Assembly: GCA_029240395.1 (NCBI GenBank)
Contig: JAREAJ010000060.1
Coordinates: 1 to 5,224, forward strand
Source: Nitrososphaeraceae archaeon
Lineage (GTDB): Archaea; Thermoproteota; Nitrososphaeria; Nitrososphaerales; Nitrososphaeraceae
DNA: 5,224 bases
Direction: 5' to 3'
In this document: positions 5,200-5,224 of the stretch, one piece after another
Layout of the letters: each line of letters begins with the position of its first letter
Numbering within the stretch: the first letter of the stretch is position 1
Made by a program: the position numbers and the translations under genes
The notes under the pieces: generated by a model
Seen by the model: only the letters and a program-made list of their open reading frames with translations
Told to the model about the DNA's origin: nothing
Databases searched by the model: none

Positions 5200-5224
5200 A
5201 AAGCTATAACACCTTGTTAAAAAT
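5200..5224 (-). promoter_or_regulatory. promoter and ribosome-binding site of the nuclease-like gene
   Basis: On the minus strand, TTTTTAAC (5223-5216) resembles an archaeal TATA box centred about 20 bases before the ATG; it is cut by the window edge, so its upstream flank cannot be judged. Between it and the start lies AAGGTG (5215-5210), with GGTG complementary to the archaeal 16S anti-Shine-Dalgarno and a 10-base spacer to the ATG. The ribosome-binding site supports the chosen start. It would only function on a message that begins upstream of 5213, so the A/T box may be too close to serve both elements. Confidence 0.4.

Noticed and set aside
1..5224. CRISPR array, insertion sequence or riboswitch
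   Set aside because: No regularly spaced repeats, transposase motifs, terminal inverted repeats, or cobalamin- or SAM-riboswitch-like conserved boxes were seen upstream of the methionine synthase genes.

Overview
The window most likely comes from an archaeon, probably a member of the Thaumarchaeota/Nitrososphaeria. The evidence is a tRNA-Arg with a GCG anticodon (bacteria normally read CGN codons with ACG), frequent AGG/AGA and ATA codons, a TATA-type promoter placed for a leaderless mRNA, T-rich tracts instead of classical hairpin terminators, and a methionine synthase split in two in the way known from thaumarchaea. The phylum is an inference; the archaeal assignment is firmer.

Layout: (1) 1-74, minus strand, a tRNA-Arg(GCG) gene whose 3' end coincides with the window edge. 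(2) 75-217, a short intergenic region with weak promoter candidates for both directions. (3) About 218-1174, plus strand, the homocysteine-methyltransferase half of a cobalamin-dependent methionine synthase. (4) 1224-3776, plus strand, the second half: pterin-binding, cobalamin cap, cobalamin-binding and AdoMet reactivation domains. The two halves lie 49 bases apart on the same strand and are probably one transcription unit. (5) 3777-3958, an intergenic stretch with a possible 54-codon reading frame one base after the methionine synthase stop, a T-rich terminator candidate and a good TATA box. (6) 3959-4294, plus strand, a small unknown protein with an HExxH metal-binding motif, followed through an ATGA overlap by a 33-codon micro-ORF (4291-4392). 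(7) 4387-5199, minus strand, a convergent gene for an unrecognised protein with a likely PD-(D/E)XK nuclease-type motif, and its promoter region at the right edge.

The methionine synthase halves should work together. The first activates homocysteine on zinc; the second carries methyl-tetrahydropterin, cobalamin and the SAM-dependent repair site. Nothing links the HExxH protein, the micro-ORF and the nuclease-like protein to methionine synthesis. They look like lineage-specific genes lying downstream. I see no CRISPR array, insertion sequence or clear new multi-gene system. The points most worth following are the HExxH gene with its coupled micro-ORF, the unknown nuclease-like gene, the small reading frame after the methionine synthase, and departures from the usual sequence in the methionine synthase cap and reactivation domains.
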